NCBI RefSeq assembly: GCF_015278315.1
Contig: NZ_JADIJE010000003.1
Location: 310,001 to 374,000 of the forward strand
Source of the DNA: Microbacterium ureisolvens
GTDB lineage: Bacteria > Actinomycetota > Actinomycetes > Actinomycetales > Microbacteriaceae
DNA: 64,000 nt
Direction: 5' to 3'
Numbering within the stretch: the first letter of the stretch is position 1; every line of letters starts with the position of its first letter. Below, piece by piece: positions 38,934 through 46,839 of the stretch. The notes below the pieces were generated by a model that was not told the DNA's origin, did no database searches, and worked only from the letters and a program-made list of their open reading frames with translations. The translations under genes and the position numbers were made by a program.

Positions 38934-41564
38934 ATGGCGACGAAGCCTCCGAAGACGGATATCGACGAGACGCGCGTGCATGTCTCGCGGCCGAAGAAGG
39001 TCGCGGTGGGCGTGCCCGCGGTGCTGCACGCGCTCGAGATGGCGAACGAGCAGATGGGCGTCAAGCGCTCCGTGCAGACGCTCCTGCGGGTGAACCAGAA
39101 GGACGGCTTCGACTGCCCCGGGTGCGCCTGGCCCGAGGAGGACAAGCGCCACATCGCCGAGTTCTGCGAGAACGGCGCGAAGGCCGTGGCTGAGGAGGCG
39201 ACGCTGCGCCGCGTCGGGCCGGAGTTCTTCGCGGCCCACTCGCTCGACGAGCTCCGCGCGCACGACGACTGGTGGCTCGGCCAGCAGGGGCGGCTCACGC
39301 ACCCGATGGTGCTCGAGGAGGGCGCGACCCACTACCGTCCCATCTCGTGGGACGACGCGCTGTCGCTGGTGGCCGACGAGCTGCGCGCGCTGGACGACCC
39401 CGACGAAGCGGTCTTCTACACCTCCGGCCGCACCTCGAACGAGGCAGCATTCCTGTACCAGCTGCTCGTCCGCGGTATCGGAACGAACAACCTCCCCGAC
39501 TGCTCGAACATGTGCCACGAATCCAGCGGCTCGGCGCTGACCGAGACGATCGGCATCGGCAAGGGCACCGTCTCGATCGAAGACATCCACGACGCCGACC
39601 TGCTCATCGTGGCAGGGCAGAACCCCGGCACCAACCATCCCCGCATGCTCTCCGCGCTGGAGAAGGCCAAGCAGCGCGGAGCCACGATCATCGCGGTGAA
39701 TCCGCTCCCCGAAGCCGGCCTGATGCGGTTCGAGAATCCGCAGACCATCCGCGGCGTCGCCTTCGGCGGCACCAAGCTCGCCGACGCCTTCGTGCAGATC
39801 CGGCTCGGCGGCGATCAGGCGCTGTTCCAGGCGATCGGCAAGCACCTGCTCGAGGCCGAGGCGCAGGCAGCCTCGACAGGCTCGGCGGCCGACGGGGGAG
39901 TCCTCGACCACGACTTCATCGCGGAGCACACGAGCGGTTTCGACGCTTACCGGCAGGCTATGACGGATGCCTCGTGGCGCGAGCTCGTCGCCGCGACCGG
40001 CATTCCCGAGAAGGCGCTGCGCAGGGTGGGTGAGGCCGTCCGCCGCTCGAAGGCGACGATCGTGTGCTGGGCGATGGGCCTGACGCAGCACAAGCACTCG
40101 GTGCCGACGCTCCGGGAGATCGTGAACGTGCTCCTGCTGCAGGGCAACATCGGCCGCGCGGGGGCGGGGCTGTGCCCCGTGCGCGGACACTCCAACGTGC
40201 AGGGCGACCGCACCGTCGGCATCTACGAGAAGCCGTCGACGGCGTTCCTCGACGCCTTGGATGCCGAATTCGGCTTCGCCGCTCCGCGCGAGCACGGCTT
40301 CGACACCGTCGGCGCGATCCGCGCGATGCGCGACGGCCGCGTCAGGTTCTTCATGAGCATGGGCGGCAACTTCGTCTCGGCCACTCCCGACACCGCTGTC
40401 GTCGAAGCGGGCATGGCACGGGTGGGGCTCACCGTGCATGTCTCGACGAAGCTCAACCGGTCGCACGTCGTCACCGGCCGGCGCGCGCTGATCCTGCCGA
40501 CACTCGGTCGCACCGACCGCGACCGCCGCGGTGGCGCGGAGCAGCGGGTGACGGTCGAGGACTCGATGGGCGCCGTGCACGCCTCCCGTGGACGGCTCGC
40601 ACCGCCGGCGGAGGACCTCCTCAGCGAGGTCGCGATCGTCGCGCGCCTGAGCGCGCTCGTGTTCGGTCCGGGGGCGTCGAGCGAGATGAATCGCGACGAT
40701 CAGGCGGACGACGTTTCGTCTCGCTTGGCTCGCTCAACGACCGGCAACGGCGCTGATCCCGCCCGCCACGACCGGGGGTACCCCGAGCGCTCGCCGCGCG
40801 AGGAGGCGGAGGTCGACCAGACCGATCCGGCCGGCCACCCCACGGTGCCTGGGTCTCATCCCACGGCGGCTGATCCCCGCCCCGCGGTCGCCGAGCCCCA
40901 CCCCATGGTCGCCGAGCCCGACACCACGGTGGCCGAGCGCCACCCCACGGTCGCTGAGCTTGTCGAAGCGCGCAACGTCCCGCACGCGGACTGGGCGGCG
41001 CTCGAGGCGGACTACGCCCTCATCCGCTCGCACATCGAGCGGGTCGTGCCCGGCTTCGAGGACTACGAGCAGCGCATCGACAAGGGGCGCACGCTCCACC
41101 TGCCGAACGGCCCGCGCGACGCCCGCCGCTTCGCCACGGTGGACGGCAAGGCCCGGTTCACGGTGAACCCCTTGGAGTATCCCCGTATCCCGCGGGGGCG
41201 GCTGCTGCTGCAGACGCTGCGCTCGCACGACCAGTACAACACCACCATCTACGGCAAGGACGACCGCTACCGCGGCATCCACGACGGCCGCCGTGTGGTG
41301 CTGGTGAACGCGAAGGACATCCAGCAGCTCGGGTTCGCCGAGAACGACATCGTCGACCTGGTGTCGGAGTGGACCCGCCCGGGCGGCAGCGTCGAGGAGC
41401 GCCGCGCCGAGGAGTTCCGCATCGTGGCGTACTCCACGCCGCGGGGCAACGCCGCCGCCTATTATCCGGAGACCAACGTCCTGGTGCCGCTGGAGTCCGT
41501 CGCCGATGTCTCCGGCACGCCCACGTCGAAGTCGGTCGTGGTGCGCCTCGAGCGCCGTGGATGA
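38934..41564 (+). CDS. FdhF/YdeP-family molybdopterin oxidoreductase with in-frame repeat insertion
   Basis: 876-residue molybdopterin-dependent oxidoreductase of the formate dehydrogenase-like YdeP family. Seen are FDCPGCAWPEEDKRHIAEFCENGAK (near residue 60), SNMCHESSG, AGQNPGTNHPRML, QGNIGRAGAGLCPVRGHSNVQGDR and the C-terminal cofactor-binding SHDQYNTTIYGKDDRYRG. Residues about 580-685 are an insertion of repeat-derived sequence (heptads such as HPTVAEP) between SALVFGP and DWAALEADY. Homologues are expected to be about 760-780 residues. TAGCCT six bases before the ATG implies a leaderless mRNA. It heads the molybdenum cofactor region. The physiological substrate of YdeP enzymes is uncertain. 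Confidence 0.88.
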   Translation: MATKPPKTDIDETRVHVSRPKKVAVGVPAVLHALEMANEQMGVKRSVQTLLRVNQKDGFDCPGCAWPEEDKRHIAEFCENGAKAVAEEATLRRVGPEFFAAHSLDELRAHDDWWLGQQGRLTHPMVLEEGATHYRPISWDDALSLVADELRALDDPDEAVFYTSGRTSNEAAFLYQLLVRGIGTNNLPDCSNMCHESSGSALTETIGIGKGTVSIEDIHDADLLIVAGQNPGTNHPRMLSALEKAKQRGATIIAVNPLPEAGLMRFENPQTIRGVAFGGTKLADAFVQIRLGGDQALFQAIGKHLLEAEAQAASTGSAADGGVLDHDFIAEHTSGFDAYRQAMTDASWRELVAATGIPEKALRRVGEAVRRSKATIVCWAMGLTQHKHSVPTLREIVNVLLLQGNIGRAGAGLCPVRGHSNVQGDRTVGIYEKPSTAFLDALDAEFGFAAPREHGFDTVGAIRAMRDGRVRFFMSMGGNFVSATPDTAVVEAGMARVGLTVHVSTKLNRSHVVTGRRALILPTLGRTDRDRRGGAEQRVTVEDSMGAVHASRGRLAPPAEDLLSEVAIVARLSALVFGPGASSEMNRDDQADDVSSRLARSTTGNGADPARHDRGYPERSPREEAEVDQTDPAGHPTVPGSHPTAADPRPAVAEPHPMVAEPDTTVAERHPTVAELVEARNVPHADWAALEADYALIRSHIERVVPGFEDYEQRIDKGRTLHLPNGPRDARRFATVDGKARFTVNPLEYPRIPRGRLLLQTLRSHDQYNTTIYGKDDRYRGIHDGRRVVLVNAKDIQQLGFAENDIVDLVSEWTRPGGSVEERRAEEFRIVAYSTPRGNAAAYYPETNVLVPLESVADVSGTPTSKSVVVRLERRG
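40711..40744. repeat. REP-like element inside the YdeP-family gene
   Basis: The stretch GTTTCGTCTCGCTTGGCTCGCTCAACGACC reads, on the other strand, GGTCGTTGAGCGAGCC..., which matches the general form of the GGTCG-TGAGC extragenic repeats I recall from actinobacterial genomes. It is in frame and encodes DVSSRLARSTTG. It is oriented opposite to the copy at 40949. Confidence 0.55.
40844..40970. repeat. 21-bp tandem repeat ending in a REP-like unit, in frame
   Basis: Six units with exact 21-base spacing start at 40844, 40865, 40886, 40907, 40928 and 40949. The consensus is GGTCGCCGAGCCCCACCCCAY, encoding the heptad VAEPHPT/M. The final unit is GGTCGCTGAGCTTGTCGAAGCG, the form of a common actinobacterial intergenic repeat. 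A diverged reverse copy (CCTCGACAGGCTCGGCGGCC) lies at about 39871-39890 in the same gene. Confidence 0.8.
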
Positions 41565-41587
41565 CCGCTTCGGCCTAGGCTGAAGCC

Positions 41588-42067
41588 ATGACCCGAGCCG
41601 CCGTCGTCACCGTGTCGGACCGCTCGGCCTCGGGCGCGCGGGCCGACGAGAGCGGCCCGATCGCGGTCGCCGCCCTCCGCGAAGCAGGCTTCGACTGCGA
41701 CGATGCCGTCGTCGTGCCCGACGGCGCCGACAGCGTCGAGCGCGCTCTGACCGTCGAGATCGTCGCCGGGGTGAAGCTCATCATCACGACCGGCGGCACG
41801 GGCGTGTCGCCGCGCGACCAGACGCCGGAAGGCACGTCACGCGTCGTGACGCGTGAGATCCCCGGCATCGCCGAGGAGCTGCGCCGCCGCGGCGCGGCCG
41901 AGAAGCCGGCGGGCATTCTGACGCGGGGGCTGGCCGGCGTCGTGGACCCGCACGGCGCCCTCGTCGTGAACCTTCCGGGCTCACCCGGAGGCGTGGCCTC
42001 CGGAATGCCCGTGGTGCTGTCGGTCGCGCGCCACGTGCTCGACCAGCTCGGCGGGAGCGACCACTGA
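41588..42067 (+). CDS. mog: Molybdopterin adenylyltransferase (MogA/MoaB family)
   Basis: 159-residue cytosolic protein that activates molybdopterin by adenylation before metal insertion. Family signatures are AAVVTVSDRSASGARADESGP at the start, LIITTGGTGVSPRDQTPEGT (substrate loop) and VVNLPGSPGG. TAGGCT exactly six bases before the ATG suggests a leaderless promoter 24 bases after the oxidoreductase gene. Its stop overlaps the moaE start (TGATG). It could equally be called moaB; the two families are hard to separate without alignment. Confidence 0.93.
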   Translation: MTRAAVVTVSDRSASGARADESGPIAVAALREAGFDCDDAVVVPDGADSVERALTVEIVAGVKLIITTGGTGVSPRDQTPEGTSRVVTREIPGIAEELRRRGAAEKPAGILTRGLAGVVDPHGALVVNLPGSPGGVASGMPVVLSVARHVLDQLGGSDH

Positions 42068-42507
42068 TGGCCGTCGCTGCGAACGCGGTGCGGGTGGCGG
42101 CGATCAGTCCCGAACCGCTTGATCTCGACGCCCACCTGCGCGCGGTCGACGACGCACACATGGGCGCCGTCACGACGTTCGTGGGCCGCGTCCGCGATCA
42201 CGATCCGGATGCCGCCACCGCCGTGGTCGCCCTCGAGTACTCCGCCCACCCCGATGCCGAGCAGGCGCTCGCGCGTCTCGCGGCGGCCGCGATCGGGGAC
42301 ACCGGCGCGCTGGTCGCCGTCTCGCACCGGGTCGGCACGCTCGGCGTGGGCGACCTGGCCGTCGTCATCGCGGTGGCCTCCGCCCACCGCGCCGAAGCGT
42401 TCGAGGTGTGCCGCACACTCATCGAGACCATCAAGACCGACCTCCCGGTGTGGAAGAAGCAGGTCGAGTCCGACGGCACCGCCACCTGGCTCGGCCTCGG
42501 CGGCTGA
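42067..42507 (+). CDS. moaE: Molybdopterin synthase catalytic subunit
   Basis: 146-residue large subunit of molybdopterin synthase, which inserts sulfur into precursor Z together with MoaD. Motifs are GAVTTFVGRVRDHD, ALEYSAHPDAEQAL, VSHRVGTLGVGDLAVVIAV, SAHRAEAFEVCR and the catalytic-lysine stretch IKTDLPVWKKQV. It is coupled to mog by a one-base overlap. MoaD is encoded on the opposite strand 254 bases away. Confidence 0.96.
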   Translation: MAVAANAVRVAAISPEPLDLDAHLRAVDDAHMGAVTTFVGRVRDHDPDAATAVVALEYSAHPDAEQALARLAAAAIGDTGALVAVSHRVGTLGVGDLAVVIAVASAHRAEAFEVCRTLIETIKTDLPVWKKQVESDGTATWLGLGG

Positions 42508-42761
42508 CCCCCTCACGCGCCGCGTTCAGCGGCCTGGCGCGCAACCTCGGATCCGCTGCTACGGATGGCGACGAAGAAACGCCGGGTCGCGGCATCCGTC
42601 GTCGGCGTGTCGCCCGCGGGATCCGCACCTACGGACCCGTTGTTGTGCCGGAGCGAATGCCGCGGAGGACGGCACCGGCGAACCCGACGTGGCGCAAGGG
42701 GGAGCGACGGCGCGGACGCACCGCGCCGGCCGGCACGACTGGAGACGTCAGCCGGGCGGGA

Positions 42762-42995
42762 TCAGCCGCCGGCGAAGGGCGGCAGCACGTCGACGAGGTC
42801 GTCGCTGCCGAGAGGCGTGTCGTCGGCGACGCGCGAGCCCCCGACCAGCACCGCACAGCGCGGCAGGATGCCGCCGAGCCCGGGGTACGCCTCCGACACG
42901 GCCTCGCGGAGGGCGCCCAGCGTCGGCTCGGAGCGGCGTTCGGTGTCGAGACCCGTCGCCTCCTGGGCGGCGGCGAAGTAGCGGACGACGGCCAT
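42762..42995 (-). CDS. moaD: Molybdopterin synthase sulfur carrier subunit
   Basis: 77-residue ubiquitin-like protein ending in PPFAGG; the terminal Gly-Gly is the site of thiocarboxylation by MoeB. The start VVRYFAAAQEATG is typical of MoaD. It overlaps the upstream DUF6457 stop by one base (TGATG) and is last in a six-gene minus-strand operon with moeB, moeA, moaC and mobA. The 254 bases between it and moaE hold no convincing gene. Confidence 0.93.
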   Translation of the reverse strand: MAVVRYFAAAQEATGLDTERRSEPTLGALREAVSEAYPGLGGILPRCAVLVGGSRVADDTPLGSDDLVDVLPPFAGG

Positions 42996-43270
42996 CAGCT
43001 CTCGTACTCCCAGGTCGCGGCCATCTCGGTGATGGCCGCCACTGCCGCGGTCGTGTCTTCGGGCGATCCGCCCGCGCGACCGGCGACGAGGCCGGCGGCG
43101 AATGCGCTGAACGGCGCCGCCGGGCGCGCGACGCCGACGGCCACGTCGCGTGCGAGGTCGAGGATGAGCGCGACGGGAAGGTCTTCCGGTGCGAGGTCGA
43201 ACCGCTCGCGCAACGCCGCCGCCCATGCGTCGAGGGCTTCGGGCGGAAGGGTGCGGGACTGCTCGTTCAT
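42995..43270 (-). CDS. DUF6457 family small protein in the molybdenum cofactor operon
   Basis: 91-residue helical protein. It contains ALDAWAAALRERFDLAPEDLPVALILDLARDVAVGVARPAAPFSAFAAG, typical of the DUF6457 proteins found next to mobA, fdhD or moaD in Actinobacteria. Role unknown; the conserved location suggests a part in Mo-cofactor assembly or formate dehydrogenase maturation. ATG overlaps the mobA stop by 4 bases and its stop overlaps moaD by one. Confidence 0.8.
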   Translation of the reverse strand: MNEQSRTLPPEALDAWAAALRERFDLAPEDLPVALILDLARDVAVGVARPAAPFSAFAAGLVAGRAGGSPEDTTAAVAAITEMAATWEYES

Positions 43271-43893
43271 GGCGACTCCTCGGGCGCTCGACCGGCCCGC
43301 CGGCGGGCCTCCTCCAGATCTTCCCACGTGTCCACGTCGCGGGTCAGGTCGTCGGACGCGGTGACCACGACGATCGCCAGATCGTCGAGCAGCGCGCGCA
43401 CGGGCGCGTCGCGTCCGGCATCGGGAAGAGCGGATGCCGCGACCCGCAGCGCACGCGTGCGGTACGCGCCGATCAGCCATTGCGGTCGGCTCGACCGATC
43501 AGCGAGGCAGATCCCGTCGGTGTCGGCGGGCAGGAGCGGAAGGTCGTCGACGAGCCGCCGCACCGCGGCGCCGACGCCCGGCAGGTCGCATGCCAGGAGG
43601 AGCGTCCACTCGGGGTCGTCCGCCTCCTGCCACGAGCGCAGCGCCGCCACGATCGCCGCTGCGGGACCCGAGAACGGCGGGTCCTCACGCACCCAGGCGA
43701 TCGGCAGCGTCTCGTCGAGAACCGGCGCGACCGCCGTGATCGGCCGGGCTGCGGCATCCGTCACCGCGGTCACCGCCGCGTGCAGCAGCGTGCGCCCGCC
43801 GACCTCGAACAGGGGCTTGGCTGCGCCGTCGACGCGTGAGGCGCGCCCTCCTGCGAGGAGGATCGCCCCGAGGGGGCCGGCGGCGTCGGTCAT
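43267..43893 (-). CDS. mobA: Molybdenum cofactor guanylyltransferase-like NTP transferase
   Basis: 208-residue nucleotidyltransferase. The N-terminus has GAILLAGGRASRVDGAAKPL, the GTP-binding loop and Lys of the MobA/MocA family, followed by LLLACDLPGVG (the Mg-binding Asp) and PQWLIGAYRTRAL. It links a nucleotide to molybdopterin to make the bis-MGD or related cofactor used by YdeP-type enzymes. It overlaps moaC by 4 bases upstream and DUF6457 by 4 bases downstream. A MocA (CTP) role cannot be excluded from sequence alone. Confidence 0.88.
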   Translation of the reverse strand: MTDAAGPLGAILLAGGRASRVDGAAKPLFEVGGRTLLHAAVTAVTDAAARPITAVAPVLDETLPIAWVREDPPFSGPAAAIVAALRSWQEADDPEWTLLLACDLPGVGAAVRRLVDDLPLLPADTDGICLADRSSRPQWLIGAYRTRALRVAASALPDAGRDAPVRALLDDLAIVVVTASDDLTRDVDTWEDLEEARRRAGRAPEESP

Positions 43894-44381
43894 GTCTCGC
43901 CGGTGCGGTGCCAGTCGCCGTTCTTGCCGCCGGTCTTCGTGACGATGCGCACGTTCTCGATCGAGGTGCCCTTGTCGAGGCCCTTCACCATGTCGACGAC
44001 GGCGAGGGCGGCGACCGAGACCGCAGTGAGCGCCTCCATCTCCACTCCGGTGCGATCGGCGGTGCGCACCGTGGCCTCGACCGCGACGCCGCCGTCTTCG
44101 ATCGCGAGGTCGACGGTGGCGCCGTGCACGCCGATCACGTGGGCCAGGGGAAGCAGCTCGGGCGTGCGCTTGGCGGCCTGAATGCCCGAGATGCGGGCCA
44201 CGGCGAGCACGTCGCCCTTGGGAACGGCGCCGTCGCGCAGCGCGGCGACGACCTCGGGGGAGCACCGGACGAAGCCCCGCGCGGTCGCCGAGCGCACCGT
44301 CGGCTGCTTGAGGGTCACGTCGACCATGCGCGCGTGACCTGACGCGTCGAGGTGCGTGAACGTCGGCTGGTCGGTGCTCAT
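43890..44381 (-). CDS. moaC: Cyclic pyranopterin monophosphate synthase
   Basis: 163-residue enzyme that converts 3',8-cyclo-GTP to cyclic pyranopterin monophosphate. Signatures are FTHLDASGHARMVDVTLK, KGDVLAVARISGIQAAKRT, LLPLAHVIGV, VRTADRTGVEMEALTAVSVAAL and the C-terminal MVKGLDKGTSIENVRIVTKTGGKNGDW. The partner moaA is not in the window. The start overlaps the moeA stop (ATGA). Confidence 0.97.
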   Translation of the reverse strand: MSTDQPTFTHLDASGHARMVDVTLKQPTVRSATARGFVRCSPEVVAALRDGAVPKGDVLAVARISGIQAAKRTPELLPLAHVIGVHGATVDLAIEDGGVAVEATVRTADRTGVEMEALTAVSVAALAVVDMVKGLDKGTSIENVRIVTKTGGKNGDWHRTGET

Positions 44382-45622
44382 GAGATCAGCATGACATCGA
44401 CGAGGTCGCCGGCGGCGACGGCGTCGACCTCGGCGGGGACGACCGCGTACGCCTCGGCGCGGCCGAGGCCGCCTGCCAGGTGGGATCCTCCGGTCGTCGC
44501 CGGCACCGCGCGCCACTGGCGCGGATCGGACCGGTCGATGACGACGGGCAGGTACTGGCGGCGCCCGGGCGGCGTGCGCCATGCGGATGCCGCGGGGACG
44601 GCGATGACGGGGCGCTCCAGGGACGTGCGGCCCTGTAGTCGCAGCAGCGCGGGGCGCACGAAGACCTCGAACGAGACGGCGGCGCTGACCGGGTTGCCGG
44701 GGAGGCCGAACAGCAACGCACCGGTGTCCACGCGGCCGAACCCCTGCGGCTTTCCGGGCTGCATCGCCACTTTCGAGAACACCATGGTGCGCGCCAGCGT
44801 GGTCTTGACCACCTCGTACGCACCGGCGCTCACGCCCCCGGAGAAGACGACGACGTCGGCGGCGTGGCTCGAACCGGCCGCGGTCACCTCGGCGAGCAGG
44901 GCGTCGAGCTGGTCGGGCTCATCCGGTACGCTGGCGCGGCGCACGACGTCGGCGCCGGCGTCATGCGCGAGCGCCGCGAGGAGCACGCTGTTCGATTCCG
45001 GGATCTGGCCGCGCCGCAGGGGTGCGCCGGGTTCGACCAGTTCGGAGCCCGTCGAGACGACGGCGACGCGCGGACGCCGCGTCACCGCGACCTCCGCCAC
45101 GCCGGCGGCCGCCACCGCCGCCACCTGCAGGGCGCCGAGCTGCACACCGGCCGGAAGGACCTCGTCGCCGGCGCGCGCGTCCTCGCCGGCGCGGCGGATG
45201 TGCGCACCTGCGGCGCGCGGCGCGCGGAGCACCGAGATCGCACCGAGGGAGTCGGCCAACCCGCCGGCCGTGTCCTCGAACGGCACGATGGCGTCGGCGG
45301 CGGAGGGCACCGGCGACCCGGTCATGATGCGCGCGGCCTCACCCGGCGCGAGCGCCGGGTCGGCGGCGGTTCCGGCGGGGAGGTCGGCGACCACCCGGAG
45401 GTCCACGGGGGCGTCGGGTGCGGCATCCGTCACGTCCGCGAAGCGCACGGCGAAGCCGTCCATGGCGGAATTGTCGAACACCGGAATGTCGACGGCGGCG
45501 CGCACCGGTTCGCGCAGGGTGTGGCCGTGCGCGTCGGCGAGGCCGATCCGCTCGCCAGGCAGGGGCGCCGCGACAGCCAGGACGTCGGAGAGATGCTCTT
45601 CGACGGAGCGCAGCCCGCTCAC
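44378..45622 (-). CDS. moeA: Molybdopterin molybdenumtransferase
   Basis: 414-residue enzyme that inserts molybdate into adenylylated molybdopterin. Seen in order: VFDNSAMDGFAVR, ARIMTGSPVPSAADAIVPFE, GEDARAGDEVLPAG, VAVVSTGSELVEPG, VVFSGGVSAGAYEVVK and FGLPGNPVSAAVSFEVF. The C-terminal domain (RRQYLPVVI) is complete. GTG start overlapping the moeB stop by 4 bases. It lies between moeB and moaC in the minus-strand operon. Confidence 0.96.
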   Translation of the reverse strand: MSGLRSVEEHLSDVLAVAAPLPGERIGLADAHGHTLREPVRAAVDIPVFDNSAMDGFAVRFADVTDAAPDAPVDLRVVADLPAGTAADPALAPGEAARIMTGSPVPSAADAIVPFEDTAGGLADSLGAISVLRAPRAAGAHIRRAGEDARAGDEVLPAGVQLGALQVAAVAAAGVAEVAVTRRPRVAVVSTGSELVEPGAPLRRGQIPESNSVLLAALAHDAGADVVRRASVPDEPDQLDALLAEVTAAGSSHAADVVVFSGGVSAGAYEVVKTTLARTMVFSKVAMQPGKPQGFGRVDTGALLFGLPGNPVSAAVSFEVFVRPALLRLQGRTSLERPVIAVPAASAWRTPPGRRQYLPVVIDRSDPRQWRAVPATTGGSHLAGGLGRAEAYAVVPAEVDAVAAGDLVDVMLIS

Positions 45623-46761
45623 GCCTGGACCGCCGCGATGTCGCGGTTCCACGCCTCGATGCCGCCGGCGAGGACGGATGCCTCGACCCCGGCGGCGCGC
45701 AGGGCAACGGCCGCGCGCTGCGCGCGCATGCCCACCTGGCACACCACGACGACCGTCGGCGCGCCGATACGCGATGGGTCGGCGAGCACGTCTCCGAGGG
45801 GCAGCAGCACGGAGCCGGGGATGACCCCGCGCTCCGTCTCGAAGGGCTCCCGTACGTCCACCAGCACGGCGCCGGCGCGCTGCGCGGCCAGCGTCTCGCC
45901 GGGCGAGAGCTGCGGGATCACCGGCAGGTGTCCGGCGGGGGATGCCGCTGCGCGAGGATGCGGCGCGCGTGCGGCTGCGGCATCCGCCTTCGCATCCGCC
46001 GGTCGCAGGGGAACCTCGTCGGTGCGCCCGCGCAGCGCGTCGATCACCAGCACGCGCCCGAGGAGCGGCTCGCCAACCCCCGTGATCAGCTTCACGGCCT
46101 CGGTGGAGAGGATCGCGCCCACCTGCAGGCACAGCGCGCCGAGCACGCCCACCTGTGCACAGGAGGGGGCCTCGCGTCCGGCATCCGGCGGGTACAGGTC
46201 GGCCAGTCTCACGGGTGTCGCGCCCGCCGGCGGGGCCGACCAGAACACGGTCACCTGCGCGTGGAACTCCTGCACGACGCCCCACACCAGCGGAAGCCCG
46301 AGCTCTTCGCACGCGGCCGCGACGGCCTCGCGGGTCTGGAAGGTGTCGGTGCCGTCGATGACGACGTGCGCACCGGCCAGCAGCTCGGACGCGTTGTCGG
46401 GCGTGAGGAGTGCCTGCACAGGACGAACGCGCGTCGTCGGCGACAGGTCGGCCGCGACGCGCACCGCCGAATCGACCTTCGCCGCGCCGACATCGCTCAC
46501 GCGGTGCATGATCTGGCGTTGGAGATTGGATGCCTCGACCCGGTCGTCGTCGATCACCGTGATCGTGCCAACTCCGGCGGCCGCGAGCGCGAGCACGACG
46601 GGGGATCCCAGGCCGCCGGCGCCGACCACGGCGACGTGGGCGGCGGCGAGGCGGCGCTGCGCCGTCTCACCGAAACCCGCGAGCACACGGTGACGGGCGG
46701 TGCGGGTGCGTTCGGCGTCGGGCAGCTCGGCGACCGGCTCGACGAGCGGAGGAAAAGCCAT
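45619..46761 (-). CDS. moeB: MoeB-type adenylyltransferase with C-terminal rhodanese domain
   Basis: 380-residue two-domain protein. The ThiF/MoeB domain shows VAVVGAGGLGSPVVLALAA, VIDDDRVEASNLQRQIMH and QVGVLGALCLQVGAI. A Pro/Ala linker near residue 270 leads to a rhodanese domain with VLVDVREPFETERGVIPGS and the active-site loop VCQVGMRAQ (catalytic Cys). It adenylates the MoaD C-terminus and can supply sulfur itself, as MOCS3-type proteins do. TAGCCT six bases before the ATG marks the probable leaderless promoter of the six-gene operon. The zinc-binding Cys motifs of E. coli MoeB are not evident. Confidence 0.93.
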   Translation of the reverse strand: MAFPPLVEPVAELPDAERTRTARHRVLAGFGETAQRRLAAAHVAVVGAGGLGSPVVLALAAAGVGTITVIDDDRVEASNLQRQIMHRVSDVGAAKVDSAVRVAADLSPTTRVRPVQALLTPDNASELLAGAHVVIDGTDTFQTREAVAAACEELGLPLVWGVVQEFHAQVTVFWSAPPAGATPVRLADLYPPDAGREAPSCAQVGVLGALCLQVGAILSTEAVKLITGVGEPLLGRVLVIDALRGRTDEVPLRPADAKADAAAARAPHPRAAASPAGHLPVIPQLSPGETLAAQRAGAVLVDVREPFETERGVIPGSVLLPLGDVLADPSRIGAPTVVVVCQVGMRAQRAAVALRAAGVEASVLAGGIEAWNRDIAAVQA

Positions 46762-46839
46762 GTCCTCAGGCTAACCGCGGGGCGGGGCCATGGGTCCTCG
46801 GCGGCTTCGGAAAGGAGATTGGCGCCGCCGCATCAGCTG

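Noticed and set aside
42508..42761. Possible small gene between moaE and moaD (frame starting MATKKRRVAAS)
   Set aside because: The frame runs into moaD antisense, is Arg-rich, and has no ribosome site; left unassigned.
42119..43942. A 607-codon plus-strand open frame across moaE, moaD and mobA
   Set aside because: Low-complexity Arg/Ser/Pro composition; the real genes on both strands carry clear family motifs.
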